Positions 22,160-33,330 of a stretch of 64,000 nt of DNA are shown piece by piece. The notes under the pieces were generated by a model that made no database searches, was not told where the DNA came from, and was given only the letters and a program-made list of their open reading frames with translations. The stretch comes from Abelmoschus esculentus (taxonomy: Eukaryota; Streptophyta; Magnoliopsida; Malvales; Malvaceae), in the NCBI GenBank assembly GCA_035048815.1, contig JAUCBN010000028.1:8425001-8489000 (forward strand), read 5' to 3'. The position numbers and the translations under genes were made by a program. How positions within the stretch are numbered: the first letter of the stretch is position 1; each line of letters begins with the position of its first letter.

Positions 22160-23510
22160 TAGGAGATGATTTTGAAATCGAAGAAAATTTCCTTGATGAG
22201 AAAATTTTATATGCTACAGCATTACCTTGGTATGCTGATATTGTTAATGTTCTTGTTAGTGATATTTTGCCTCCTGATTTATCTAGCCAGGGTCAAAAGA
22301 ATTTCAAACATGATGCAAAATTTTTCTATTGGGATGAGCCATATTTGTTCAAGCAATATACTGACCAAATGCTTCGACGATGTGTGCCGGAAGAGGAACA
22401 AAAAGATATTCTATTACATTGTCATGCAGCATCATGTGGTGGGCACTTTAGTGGATCAAGGACTGCTGCAAAGGTCCTTCAATCTGGATTCTAGCGGCCC
22501 TCACTCTTCAAAGATGCTCAAGCATTTTACAAAGGATGTGATAGATGTCAAAGAACCTGTAACATCTCGAGGATGAATAAAATGTCGTTGCAAAATATTC
22601 TGGAGATGGAGCTTTTCGATGTTTGGGGAATTGATTTCATGAGACCATTTCCATCATCCTATGGTGACTTATACATCTTGCTAGCAATGGAATACGTAAG
22701 CAAATGGGTTGAAGCAGAGGTAAAACCCCGTAATGATTCAAAAACAATCTTGAAATTCCTACACACGAATATTTTCACAAGGTTTGGAGTCCCTAAAGCC
22801 ATAATCAGTGATGAAGGAACCCAATTCGATAACAAGCTCATTGCTAAGGAATTATAACGCTATGGAGTGAGGCATAAAATTGCTACAGCATATCACCCGT
22901 AGAAAAATGACCAAGATGATATATCCAATAGAAAAATCAAGAAAATCTTAGAAAAGACAGTCAACACAAAGAGAAAAGACTGGTCTCCAGAGCTAGATGA
23001 AGCTTTGTGGGCGTATAGGAAAGCTTACAAGAGTCCTTTAGGGACATCCCCATTCAAGATGGTTTATGGGAAAGCTTGTCATTTGCCCGTGAAACTTGAA
23101 CACAAGGTATATTGGGCCATCAAAAAGCTCAATATGGATTTTAAGGCAGCTGGAGAGAACAGGCTTTTGGAGCTGAATGAGATGGACGAGTTTCGATCCT
23201 AAGCCTATGAGAATGCTTAGATCTATAAATAAAAAATGAAGAGGTAACATGATAAACATATTTTGCCACGACATTTCTCATAGGGTGAACAAGTGTTACT
23301 CTAGAACTCGAGACTCAAACTTTTTCCTAGAAAGTTGAAGTCTCGATGGTCTGGACCATTCCTAATACATAGGGTTTATCCTATGGTGTTGTGGAAATTA
23401 AAACACTCAATGAAGATCGAATCTTCAAGGTCAATGGTCTAAGACTGAAGATCTATAATGGAGCTCCCATTGTGTGTGACAAGGACGACCCTAGTCTGCA
23501 AAATGCTTGA
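22160..23510 (+). pseudogene. E1 integrase (broken, third catalytic residue changed)
   Basis: The N-terminal HHCC zinc domain is visible: HCHAASCGGHFSG near 22420 and CDRCQR at 22537-22554, in one frame with a TAG at 22492. The core has GIDFMRPF (first Asp), IISDEGTQFD (second Asp) and AYHP...NDQDDISNRKIKK, where the catalytic Glu codon is GAT (Asp) at 22918-22920. The C-terminal region reads KSPLGTSPFKMVYGKACHLP and then LKSRWSGPF and FKVNGLRLKIYNG (about 23330-23460). Stops lie at 22855 and 22900 and beyond 23200. It is the only near-complete integrase of the Athila type here, and a relative of it may have served E2-E4 in trans. Confidence 0.88.
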
Positions 23511-23937
23511 GCATTTCTATCCCTTTCCTTTATTTTGCTTTAGCATTTAAATTTCAATTTAAATAAAAAGTAGATGCTTTTATTTTATGTTTCTTTTAAG
23601 ATGCTTTTATTTCCTTTTTGTCCCTATTCAACTTTGAGTCTTTGGAGGTATAAGCTCAGACCACTATGTGTTTACAAGGAGCTACATAGCACCAGACGCG
23701 TGGTGCACAGAGGCAGGATAGTGCATAGTGCACAGCCTATGCAAAAGAGGCCTGGAGCAAGGAAGGACTGTATGGCTACCAGCCTTGAAGGGAAAACTTT
23801 TGGCTTTATTTGATTTGGACCATTAAGGAGGAAGAGAAAAAGCCTATGAAGATGCATCCGGTTAGTTTTCAAGGATAAGAGAAAGAGTTCAGTTCAAATT
23901 CAATCCCTCTTTAACCCTTATTTACTTTTTCATTAAT

Positions 23938-23945
23938 TATAAAAA
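23938..23945 (+). promoter_or_regulatory. Candidate internal TATA box upstream of the E1 ORF3 remnant
   Basis: TATAAAAA followed by a pyrimidine-rich leader, about 290 bp before an ATG at 24231. It parallels the TATA-like sites ahead of ORF3 in E2 and E4, although the local sequence differs. Confidence 0.35.
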
Positions 23946-24230
23946 CCTTTTATCTCTCCAACTTACCATCAAATTAAACCCCCATCACACCTTTTTTCTT
24001 TTCCAAAAACCCTAGTCATCTAAAACCTTACACAATCATTATTTTTCTCTTTCCTCTCCTCTTCCCAAGCAAATTAACCATCCATCTCCCCTAACCCAAC
24101 TCAACCATCCATATCCTCCACCATTTCATCTTCTTCTCCAAAGAAACTAACCACCATTCTCCAAAACTCCCTCTTTCTCAAAGAAATCTGAAAGAATCTC
24201 TCCAAGAGGTGTCTGCTATAATGGTTCGTT

Positions 24231-24739
24231 GCAAGAACACCGAAGAATCATTGAGGGCTGTTGCTCAAGCTCGGTTGTTCGAGATTTAGAAATTTAAGAT
24301 AAAGCTCGGCCAACCATAACAACAACTGAACCATCCCCTGCCACTTTTGCTACAGCATCACATCAGGTCCCAATCTGTTCATCATAACCACCAAAGGATA
24401 AAGGTAAGGAACTTGCAACAAAATCACAGTCTTCTAAGGCCAGGATGATCCAAGTGAGCATCAATTATTTTGACCTGAACTCACCCAGAGTTGAGGAACC
24501 TCCAGTTGATCCTTTTGTTGCCCATATCCCTCGTTGTAAGATAAAGCGGACAATCAGACATCATGCTTCCTTTGCGGAATAGAAGGACTCGATTCCTGTT
24601 GTTGTAGTATAGATAGAGCATGAGAATGACTAGAGCAACCAGAGGCAAAAATTATGCAAACAGAACCATCACCACCAAAGAGACCAGTGAAGTGCATCAA
24701 GCGCATGGCTACGAGGAAATTAAGACCCGCGAAGAAGTA
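24231..24739 (+). pseudogene. E1 third ORF remnant
   Basis: ATG at 24231 (MVRCKNTEESLRAVAQARLF) with a stop after 22 codons. Later pieces in other frames are KGKELATKSQSSKARMIQV, SINYFDLNSPRVEEPPVD and, at the end, MATRKLRPAKK. It sits where E2 and E3 have ORF3, but I cannot match it to theirs; the central part is probably deleted. Role unknown. Confidence 0.4.
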
Positions 24740-25647
24740 AGCTTCTTTACTCTTTTGTTTTTAATTTTGCTTATAGTTTTATTTTAATAACATTGAGGAT
24801 AATGTTAACCTCAAGTTTGGGGGTACCAAAGTCTTCGTCTTAACATTTTCATTTCATTTTGCATACATATGAATTTCTTATAGTATTAGATTCAATTTAA
24901 GATAGCTTTTAGGTTAGAATATATGATATCCGATGATGAGAATTTTAATGCTTTTGAACTGAATCATAGAAAATATTGAGAATAAATTGAACTGAATTAG
25001 GACTTGATCCTTTAGAAATTTTCTTGACACGATTGTATGTTTTCTATGCTTGAGTGGAAGGAATTTTCTAGAGAACTTAGAATCTATGTCTTAGTTCAAA
25101 ACGAAGAACTCCTTTTTGATTTAGTATATAAATAAACTTAAAAAAAGAAAAGTAAATAGAGAGATGAATAAATGCTTTAGCATAAAACTGTAGAAGGACA
25201 CTTCTCTATGCAATGTTAGTTTGAACAAAAATAAAAAATGCTACAGCATATGAGCGAATGAAAGTTGTCACAGGATGACTATCTACTAGCTCAGGATGAG
25301 ATGTTTGCTCCATACTCATCTAGTGTTAAGGAAGATAGTTGTGATGAGCTGACATCCTTCGAAGCAGTTTAAAAAAATAAGCATGGGTGTAATTTTTATG
25401 ACACTAGGGTATATTGAATGAGGAAAACTAGAATTTTTCTAACACTGTAAAGCACAGGCTAGATACAATCCAACACACATAAGCAAGATATCTTGTCCAA
25501 GTTAAAGTTCAAGGAATTCTCAATATCATGTAGATTGCTATATCATTTATATTCTGAGGATTGATGTTCTGCTTAAACTACAATCAAGAATTGAAAGTGA
25601 TGTCATAGAATTTTTATATGATATTGCTTGAGGACAAGCAATATCTT
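24740..25647 (+). other. E1 3' untranslated region with internal polypurine motif
   Basis: No gene is seen. TCAAGTTTGGGGGTACC at 24811-24827, after CATTGAGGATAATG, is a second polypurine-like motif about 836 bp before the terminal one. The rest is A/T-rich and includes a TTGCTTGAGGACAAGCAA block just before the end. Confidence 0.6.
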
Positions 25648-25659
25648 AAGTTTAGGGGA
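25648..25659 (+). other. E1 polypurine tract
   Basis: AAGTTTAGGGGA directly before the TGTTAACACTC start of the right LTR. Confidence 0.75.
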
Positions 25660-27338
25660 TGTTAACACTCTAAACAACGTATATTTTATGCCCTTTTACT
25701 TAAGGTTTTGTTTAATTTTAAATCCATTTGTGTTGCATTTAGTTGCATTTCATGTGCATTTGCATTTAGTTTAGTTTTTTATTTTATTTTCTCTTTTATT
25801 TTAAAAGATGCTGCTTTGAAGTGTATTTTCTTGGTTTTGACGTACAGATTGTTGGAGCAAAGTTGAAAGAATGGAAGAGATGCTATAGCATGTTTCTCAA
25901 GTGTTGGATCGGACTTCAAGGATGCTATAGCATTGTGGGCGGACAAAACAGAATGGAAGAAAGGATATACATACAACCCACTATCCTCACGCGTTTTCCA
26001 GGCCAGCTGCACCTGCTCTGCAGGTATTGTATCTCCTCTACAGATGTTGCACCTCTCCTTGACAGGCGTTGCACCGCTCCTACAGACTTGCATCCTACTG
26101 CCATCTACTGCAGAAAATTTCAGGGAATATTCCTTTGCACCATTATGGCATAAAAACCTAGAATCCTCCTATAAATACAAGGTCAAATCCTCCTTCAACA
26201 AACATGCTGAGCAAAAGAAACGAAAAATCAGCAGCTAAAAGAGCCACCAAAAAAAAGGAGCGAGCTTTAAGAGAGCATGAGGGAGAAGAAAGAAGAAAGG
26301 AGGCCACTTTCCTTTACCTTCAACCTCTAGCCAAGCCACCATTGTTGGACAACTTCAAGCAAGGGATTTGCGCGACTTCGGGAGGAGCGGCAAGCTAGGA
26401 AAAGTGTCACGGCATATGCATTTGAGACTTCCTTCATCTTCAATTGGTTTATCTCTTTTCTAAGTTGTTGAAAATGTATGATAAAGGACGAAAGTTAAAT
26501 AGTTTTTCTTACCTAGCCATGAACTAAACTAGTATGGCTTAGGCTTGTTTTGGATGATTTTTACTTGTTTTAATGGATGTTTATTGTTTCCAATGTGTAA
26601 CTTTGTGTTTTGTTCAAGAAAGCAAACACCTTTTAATCTAAACCTTGGTTCGTAAGAGCATCGGGCGGTAGCCATAGCTCAAAGGGTTTTGGGAAGCTTA
26701 GATCTCGGGATAGACGAAGCTAGATCAACTTGAACAATGGGGTTACTGTAAGAGCATAATCCTAACTCACCTTAGGGATAAGGTAGAGTTTCAACGACTA
26801 AAAGGGGTAGCACTTTATCAACATTATAAGTTTTAGGGTTGAAACCGGGAGGTAATGCCTTAGCATTTTCGAGTGTTAGGCCTTCTGGCTAGGGATAGTG
26901 ATGTCATTTTTAGTAAACTTTGTCGAGTACTAGTAAACCAGTGGAACAGTAGCATTCATGAGAACAATGAGGTCATACCATAGCAAACCTAGTATGTCTT
27001 AAGCTTGAATATCTTCTCTGTGTTATGTTTGTGCAACTTTATTTATTTCTCCAATATTTGTTTTAATTGTTACTGTATTTTCGTGACAATCTTTGTTTTG
27101 CTCTAGCATCACTGGTGACATTTTATTTTTGCTAAAGTATTTTGGTTACACTTGCAGAATTGCTTTAGCATATATTCATACAAAGGATTATTTTATCTTT
27201 TGTGTATGTTAACTAGTTTTGAAATAATCTACCAAATCCTTGTAGTAACAATCTCACTCACACACTTTATTACTTGTTCGATGTGTATACTTGCACGAGA
27301 ATTAATTAGCTTTTAAACAACACATCCAGACCTCAACA
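25660..27338 (+). repeat. E1 right LTR
   Basis: 1679 bp, TGTTAACACTC to CCTCAACA, TATA box TATAAATA at 26170-26177. It carries two ATGCTATAGCAT palindromes (25880-25891, 25922-25933) that are partly preserved in the left LTR. It is followed by ACCAT. Confidence 0.88.
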
Positions 27339-27343
27339 ACCAT

Positions 27344-27488
27344 CTTCGATTATATCCTAAAGAACATAATCATTGGAGTTGATGAACAACTTCATCCTAT
27401 TTTTCCAATAGGGATAGTTATAACCATTTAAGAATGAAGGTTTGGTGATGAAGTAAGACTCCTTATAACTTTCGGAAGTAGAGGCCAT
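27344..27488 (-). pseudogene. Ty1/copia gag N-terminus
   Basis: Read on the minus strand from ATG at 27488-27486: MASTSESYKESYFITKPSFL, then NGYNYPYWKNRMKLFI, the typical copia gag opening (F-x-G-x-NYxxW). It stops at the E1 insertion; the gag continues at 1375 leftwards. The 55 bp between this start and E4 are the copia leader. Confidence 0.88.
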
Positions 27489-27546
27489 TTGATTTGACTT
27501 CAAATGTAGATCAATTATCTTTGGATCTTATTTGGTGGATGTTAAT

Positions 27547-28915
27547 TGATAAGTACCTAAAAGGTAGTTATTTACTACCCTTCTCATGGTACTTTAAGCA
27601 TCTAATCTACACCCACTTGAACCAAAGTACAGACTCTTTGCTCAAATATTGGATATTCCATTATCATCACTTACAAAGTCAATATTTGTAGAGAATTCAA
27701 ATATTTTTACATATTCTGTACATGCAAGAATATCCAGAGCCGAAGCGGTAGAGAAGCAGTGTTGCGGTCGAGGAAGAAGACAGGGCTGCGGCAGAATCCA
27801 GTGTTGCAGCACCAACAATGGAGGCGTAATGAAAGATAAAAATATAAAGAATATTCTAGAAGACGCGCATAAATTGGATCAGGCTAGCGCGCTAAAAGCC
27901 CAATTCGAAGACCAAGCGAGAAAACCCTTCTGGAAGGAGGCAAACTTTGAAATATCAAATTCCTTGAAGAAGACTTATTCCCTACTCCAAGTTGAAGTCT
28001 ATTTAGGAAAGGTTTGTCATAGGTTAAGACTGTAAATACCCTAGCCGGACACATTGTCTAAGAGAGCCGATTTTTAGAGAAACCCCTCCTCCCTAAGAAT
28101 TGTACTTAACGATAATATGTTCTAAACTTCTTAGGGGTAGGTGAAGGTTGTCCATATTAGTGAGAGGAGATTGATTCTTGTATCTTTGTTCTTATGCAAT
28201 AATAAAATCAAAGTTTGCTTATCCTATTGCCATTCTTTGTTCTTGTATTCAAGCCCAAGAGGGAAGTTTACAAGTAATCTATTTATCTAGCATCGAGAGG
28301 TGTAGATCCACAAAAGGGATAAGTACGTTGTTGTAGACACTAACTCGACCTATACTCTTTTGGAGGCACCGGGAAATAGGTTAAGAGTTTCAGTAGCTAA
28401 AAGAAGTGTTGGATTGGTTGGTGGTTATCTATGATTTACGCTGAGAGGTATCGTCAAGTACTGGTCATCAACAACACTTTGACTCAGAGATGAGCGGAGT
28501 CACTTACGGACACTTTGCTGAACTTTGATACCTCTGTCCAAGAGTAATAGATTGTCGCAGCAGAGCAGCACCAATGTTGCCGAGGTAGTATTTACAGTAA
28601 TGTCGAAGCAGTGTTGTGTGATTGCAATGGACAAGATGAAGATCAATTGAATCCACTAATTGACGCAACTGGATCCTACCTACTTTCTCTATAATCGTTC
28701 TCAACCTTTTTATTTTATTTTTAGTTATTTAATTATTTATTTAGTTAAACAAATCAACTTATTTGTGTTTTTATTTTATTTTTAGGAGCAAGGGAACAAG
28801 AAGAAACATATTAAGTAAACCAATCCCTGTAGAGACGATACACGACATACTTATTATTTTATTACTTGACGACGTGTACACTTGCACTCAAATTGCGCTT
28901 ATACCACACGCATCA
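27547..28915 (+). repeat. E4 left LTR
   Basis: 1369 bp, TGATAAGTACCTAAAAGG to CACGCATCA. The TATA position reads CTGTAAATACC near 28029. Solo LTRs at 61468-62814 and, more distantly, 36568-37904 are of this type. Confidence 0.9.
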
Positions 28916-28921
28916 AGTTTT

Positions 28922-28939
28922 TGGCGCCGTTGCCGGGGA
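28922..28939 (+). other. E4 primer-binding site, perfect tRNA-Asp complement
   Basis: TGGCGCCGTTGCCGGGGA equals the complement of the plant tRNA-Asp 3' end including CCA, six bases after the LTR. Confidence 0.93.
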
Positions 28940-29053
28940 TTGGCAACTAAATTTTGTTTTCTTTAATTTTCTTGCTCTTTAATTATTCGTTATCTAACTT
29001 TAATTTTAAGCATTTATTAATTTAGTTTTTATTAACTTTTATTTATTTGGTTT

Positions 29054-31513
29054 ATGACCAAGGCAAATCCGAGTGGACCATTGTACGAGTTGGATCCTGA
29101 GATTGAACGTACAAGACAACATCTGAGACGCAATCTATTCCAAGTCATGGACAATCCACCTAGAGGACAAATCCCACCTGTTGATCATAATGTATTGCCG
29201 CTAGCAATGCCGCAACAGCCAATGCCGCAGCCATTGCCGAGGCAGCCCACTGTTAGAGACTATCTGGTGGAAGATTTAAACGGACTCAACCCTGGCGTAG
29301 TCACACCAGAAATCGAAGCAACTCACTTTAAGCTCAAACCAATGATGTTCAACATGTTGAACACAATTGGACAGTTTAGTGAGTCTGCTACTGAAGATGC
29401 AAGGCAGCATCTCAAATCTTTCATGGAAGTATGCAATTCTGTCAAGATTCAAGGAGTCCATGAAGATATTCTACGATTAAAATTGTTCCCCTATTCACTG
29501 AGGGATAGTGCGAAAACTTGGTTGAATGGTTTCCCAGCAGGATCCATAGGATCTTGGGAGGAACTCTGCCGAGAATTCATTACAAGGTTCAATCTGACAA
29601 ATCTCTATGACCGCATTCGTAATGAAATCACATCATTCCGGCAAGATGAAGATGAACTGATTTATGAGGCATGAGAACGTTACAAAGAACTACTAAACAA
29701 ATGCCAACTACATGGTTTTCCCTTGTGGACGTAAGTCTCCATGTTCTATAATGCTACCAATGCCTCCACAAGGATGATGCTAGATGCTTCTACGAATGGG
29801 ACACTTTTAGATAGAGCACCCGCGAAGGCCATTGAAATTCTGAACAAAATCGTAAAGAACGATTTCCAATTTCCCACATCATGGCGAGGAGGAATGAGAC
29901 GTCATGCCACAGCCCATGAATTAGATACATCAAGTTCGGTGGCAGCACAATTGGCTTCTCTGACCAAGATGGTTCAGAATATGCAAACCCAAAGAAGCGT
30001 ACATGAGGTTAAGGCAGTTAACTCGTCAGATTACATACCAGATGAGGAGACCAGCCTATATGTTGGAAACTATAACAGAAACAATCCAATAATGTCCAAC
30101 AGCTACAACCCCTCTTGGAAAAGGCATCCGAACTTTTCATGGAGTAACCCTAATAATGCCTTGAATCCAATTAATCAAGCCCCTAGATTCGAGCATTAGA
30201 GCCAGAACCAGACGCAGCAGAACACTCAGTTGTCCATGCCACAACAGTAGGTACAACAACAATAGTCTCTGAATGCTCAAGTTTTTATGCCAAAGACTAA
30301 TGCCTACATGATGGAGAATAACCGCTTCATGAAGTGTACTGATGACTTCATGAACCGAACTGAGATGAGACTGTAGAACCAGGAGGCCGCGATAAAATCT
30401 CTAGAAACCCAAGTTGATCAATTTGTCCTACATCAAAACACTCGACCACCAGCGGGTTTACCTAGCAATACTGAAGTTGCTAAGGTGTTAGGCCACGAGC
30501 AATGTAATGTAATCACAACCAGAAGTGGCCTACAATTGAAAAATAAAGAAGGGACCTCAGTCGATAAAGTCCAACTAGAGCAACATCATGAGGACTCAGA
30601 AGCTGAGTAGGACCTTGCCGAAAGCTCTGCCACGGCAATAAAACCAGCAGTATTAGAAACTTCTGCCGAGGCAACTGTAGATAAATTCACCTCAGGTATT
30701 AAACTAAATATCCAAGGAAACCTGGAAGATATCAGACCACCACCTCTTTTTCCATAGAGGCTAAAGAAGCAAAAACAGGACCACCAATTTCAGAAGTTCC
30801 TAGACATCTTGAAGCAGGTCCATATCAACTTGCCACTAGTTGAGGCTATTGAACAAATGCCCAACTATGACAAGTTTTTAAAGGACATATTATCCAAACG
30901 ACGAAGGATAGGAGAATTTGAAACGGTGGCAGCCATTGAAGGTTGCATGGCTATGCTACATAATCGCATGCCACCCAAACTAAAAGATCTTGGATGCTTC
31001 ACAATTCCTTGTGCGATTAGAGATGGTTATAAAGGAAAGGCCCTATGCGACTTGGGAGCAAGTATCAACTTAATGCGCAAATCAGTTTTTCAGAAACTTG
31101 GAATTGGACGGGTAAAACCAACAACAGTACTGCTCCAACTTGTCGATCGGTCCTATGTGCATCTTGAAGGCAAAATTAAGGATATTCTGGTGAAGGTTGA
31201 CAAGTTTATATTTCCTGCTGACTTTCTTGTCCTTGATTGTGAGGCCAACGATAATGCATCGATCATATTGGGACGACCTTTCCTTGCTACTGGATGCACC
31301 ATCATTGATATGGAAAATGACGAGCACACAATGCGAATAAATGATCAACAAGTCAAGTTGAGCGCCTTCCATAATCTTCCAAATTCAGACGCTCCAGCAG
31401 AATGTAAGGCTCTCCACACAACAAATCATGGTACTAACACATCCTGCCTGGATAGCACGCTCGATAGACTGTTTGATAAGCTGAATGCACTGAAGGGACT
31501 GACCAACTCATGA
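29054..31513 (+). pseudogene. E4 gag-protease polyprotein: one frame, eight stops, no frameshift
   Basis: From ATG 29054 (MTKANPSGPLYELDPEIERT) one frame runs about 820 codons to TGA at 31511. It contains a Pro/Gln-rich segment (residues 45-70), the capsid core (TPEIEATHFKLKPMMFNMLN to LYDRIRNEITSFRQ), MFYNATNASTRMMLDAS, a linker, PPPLFPXRLKKQKQ and the protease with active site LCDLGASINLM, RVKPTTVLLQLVDRS and IILGRPFLATG. A zinc knuckle is not obvious. The premature stops are at 29672 (TGA), 29732 (TAA), and TAG at 30197, 30248, 30263, 30374, 30608 and 30755. Comparison with E2 at several of them shows Gln or Trp codons, so C-to-T or G-to-A changes explain them. The frame is best preserved of the gag copies here. 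Confidence 0.9.
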
Positions 31514-32028
31514 CGACAGATACGGGCCAGAAAGAGATAACAAAAGTGAGAGATACATTCACATGTACTCCATAAGTAACTTAATCTCTTCCCTTCAATT
31601 TTAACTATTATATTAGGATTAGTTATATATTATTATTTTCAGTATTTTGAATTTTCATGTTACCATGTTTTCTTTTCAGTATTCTTATATTTTATTATCA
31701 GTATTTTTTTAGAATAAATAAGCAGTGAATGCAGGAAAAATTTTGCCACTGCAGGAAGTCTGCTGCCATAGCATTACACTGTGTTAGGAACGCAGAACTC
31801 CTAACGGGCACAAATAGTGTAACGGCTCTTTGCCGAGAAACCCGCCGCGACAGTAACTGTGCAACAAGGCAGTAAATGACTAACGGCGAGTATTTTTAAC
31901 AGTCATATTTTTACAACCTATATAAGCAGACTCATTGTTGTGCATTATTTACTCTTGCATTCCTACTACTACTGCTTTTACAATCTTGCTCTCATTATAG
32001 CTTGAAATTTTCAGAACAATCTTGCATT
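31514..32028 (+). other. E4 3' spacer with TATA box; ORF3 deleted
   Basis: This matches the region between the protease/integrase tail and ORF3 of E2 (9862-10300): it has the same TGTACTCC...TTAATCTCTTCCC stretch, a palindrome-rich part (CCGCCGCGACAGTAAC) and TATATAAG at 31919-31926 followed by TTTACTCTTGCATTCC. The right LTR then begins at its tenth base, so the ORF3 and 3' UTR were deleted. Confidence 0.65.
31919..31926 (+). promoter_or_regulatory. Candidate internal TATA box in E4
   Basis: TATATAAG, matching position for position the E2 site at 10228-10235 relative to the shared ACTCTTGCATTC downstream. It would have stood ahead of the deleted ORF3. Confidence 0.45.
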
Positions 32029-33293
32029 CCTAAAAGGCAGTTATTTACTACCCTTCTCATGGTACTTTAAGCACCTAATATACACCCACTTGAACCGAAA
32101 TATAGACTCTTTGCTCAAATATTATATATTCCATTATCATCACTTACAAAGTCAATATTTATAGAAAATGCAAATATTTTTACATATTCTGTACATGTAG
32201 GAATATCTAGAGTTGAAGCGGCAGAGAAGTAGTGTTGCGGCCGAGGTAGAAGAAGGACCGCGGTAGAATCCAATGTGGCAGTACCAACAATAGAGGCACA
32301 TTGAAAGATAAAAATATAAAGAATATTCTGGAAGACGCAACGCATAAATTGGACCAGGCTAGTGCGCTAAAAGCCTAATTCAAAGACCAAGCAGGAAAAC
32401 CCTTCTAGAAGGCGGCAAACTTGGAAATATCAGATTCCTTGAAGAAGACTTGTTCCCTACTCCAAGTTGAAGTCTATTTAGGAAAGGTTTGCCCTAGGTT
32501 AAGACTATAAATACCCTAGCCGACCACATTGTCTAAGAGAGCCGAGTTTTAGAGAAACCCCTCCTCCCTACGAATTGTACTTAACGATAATATGTTTTAA
32601 ACTTCTTAGGGATAGGTGAAGGTTGTCGATATTAGTGAGAGGAGATTGATTCTTGTATCTTTGTTCTTATGCAATAATAAAATCAAAGTTTGCTTATCTT
32701 ATTGCCATTCTTTGTTCTTGTATTTAAGCCCGAGAGGGAAGTTTGTAAGTAATCTATTTATCTAGCATCGAGAGGTGTAGATTCTCGAAAGGGGTAAGTA
32801 TAGTATTGTAGACACTAACTCGGCCTATACTCTTTTGGAGGCACCGGGAGATAGGTTAAGAGTTTCAGCAGCTAAAAGAAGTATTGGATTGGTTTGTGGT
32901 TATCTTTGATTTACGCTGAGAGGTATCGTCAAGGACTGGTCATCAACAACACTTTGACTTAGAGATGAGCGGAGTCACTTACGGACACTTTGCTAAACTT
33001 TGATACCTCTTCCCAAGAGCAAGAGATTGCCGCGGCAGAGGAGAACCTGGATCCTACCTATTTTCTCTATAATCGTTTTCAACCTTTTTATTTTATGTTT
33101 TATTATTTAATTATTTATTTAGTTAAACAAATCAACTTATTTGTGTTTTTATTTTATTTTCAGGAGCAAGGGAACAAGAGGAAACATATTAAGTATACCA
33201 ATCCCTGTAGAGACGATACACGATATACTTATCATTTTATTACTTGACGACGTGTGCACTTGTACTCAAATTACGCTTATACCACACGCATTA
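32029..33293 (+). repeat. E4 right LTR (first ~9 bases lost, internal deletion)
   Basis: 1265 bp. It begins at CCTAAAAGGCAG, the tenth base of the left LTR, and lacks roughly 100 bp near 33045 that the left LTR has (28575-28675). It ends CACGCATTA, then TTAAT. Confidence 0.88.
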
Positions 33294-33310
33294 TTAATCC
33301 ATTAAAAAAT

Positions 33311-33330
33311 CTAGCTTTTTTACCTATTGT
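33311..33330 (-). other. Copia primer-binding site (initiator tRNA-Met), decayed
   Basis: On the minus strand, AGGTAAAAAAGC stands at the place of the copia primer site TGGTATCAGAGC, directly after the LTR end, with the flanking ACAAT...TAG that copia elements usually show. Confidence 0.6.

Larger units (their letters stand above)
1376..27338 (+). mobile_element. E1: Athila-type Ty3/gypsy element, split by E2 and E3
   Basis: The element is bounded by two LTRs of the same family (1376-3003 and 25660-27338) and by the near-identical 5-bp target duplications GCCAT (1371-1375) and ACCAT (27339-27343). With the two nested elements removed, the interior keeps the order primer site, gag, protease, RT, RNase H, integrase, degenerate third ORF, polypurine tract. 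It is the only element here with every pol domain, and all are broken. It lies inside copia gag, opposite to the copia strand. The tRNA-Asp primer site and the gag/protease type place it in the Athila lineage. Confidence 0.9.
27547..33293 (+). mobile_element. E4: non-autonomous Athila-type element in the copia leader
   Basis: LTRs 27547-28915 and 32029-33293, perfect target duplication TTAAT (27542-27546 and 33294-33298). The interior has a perfect tRNA-Asp primer site, one long gag-protease frame and a short 3' spacer with a TATA box. RT, RNase H, integrase, ORF3 and the polypurine tract are missing; the last two were lost in a deletion that also removed about 9 bases of the right LTR. Confidence 0.92.
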
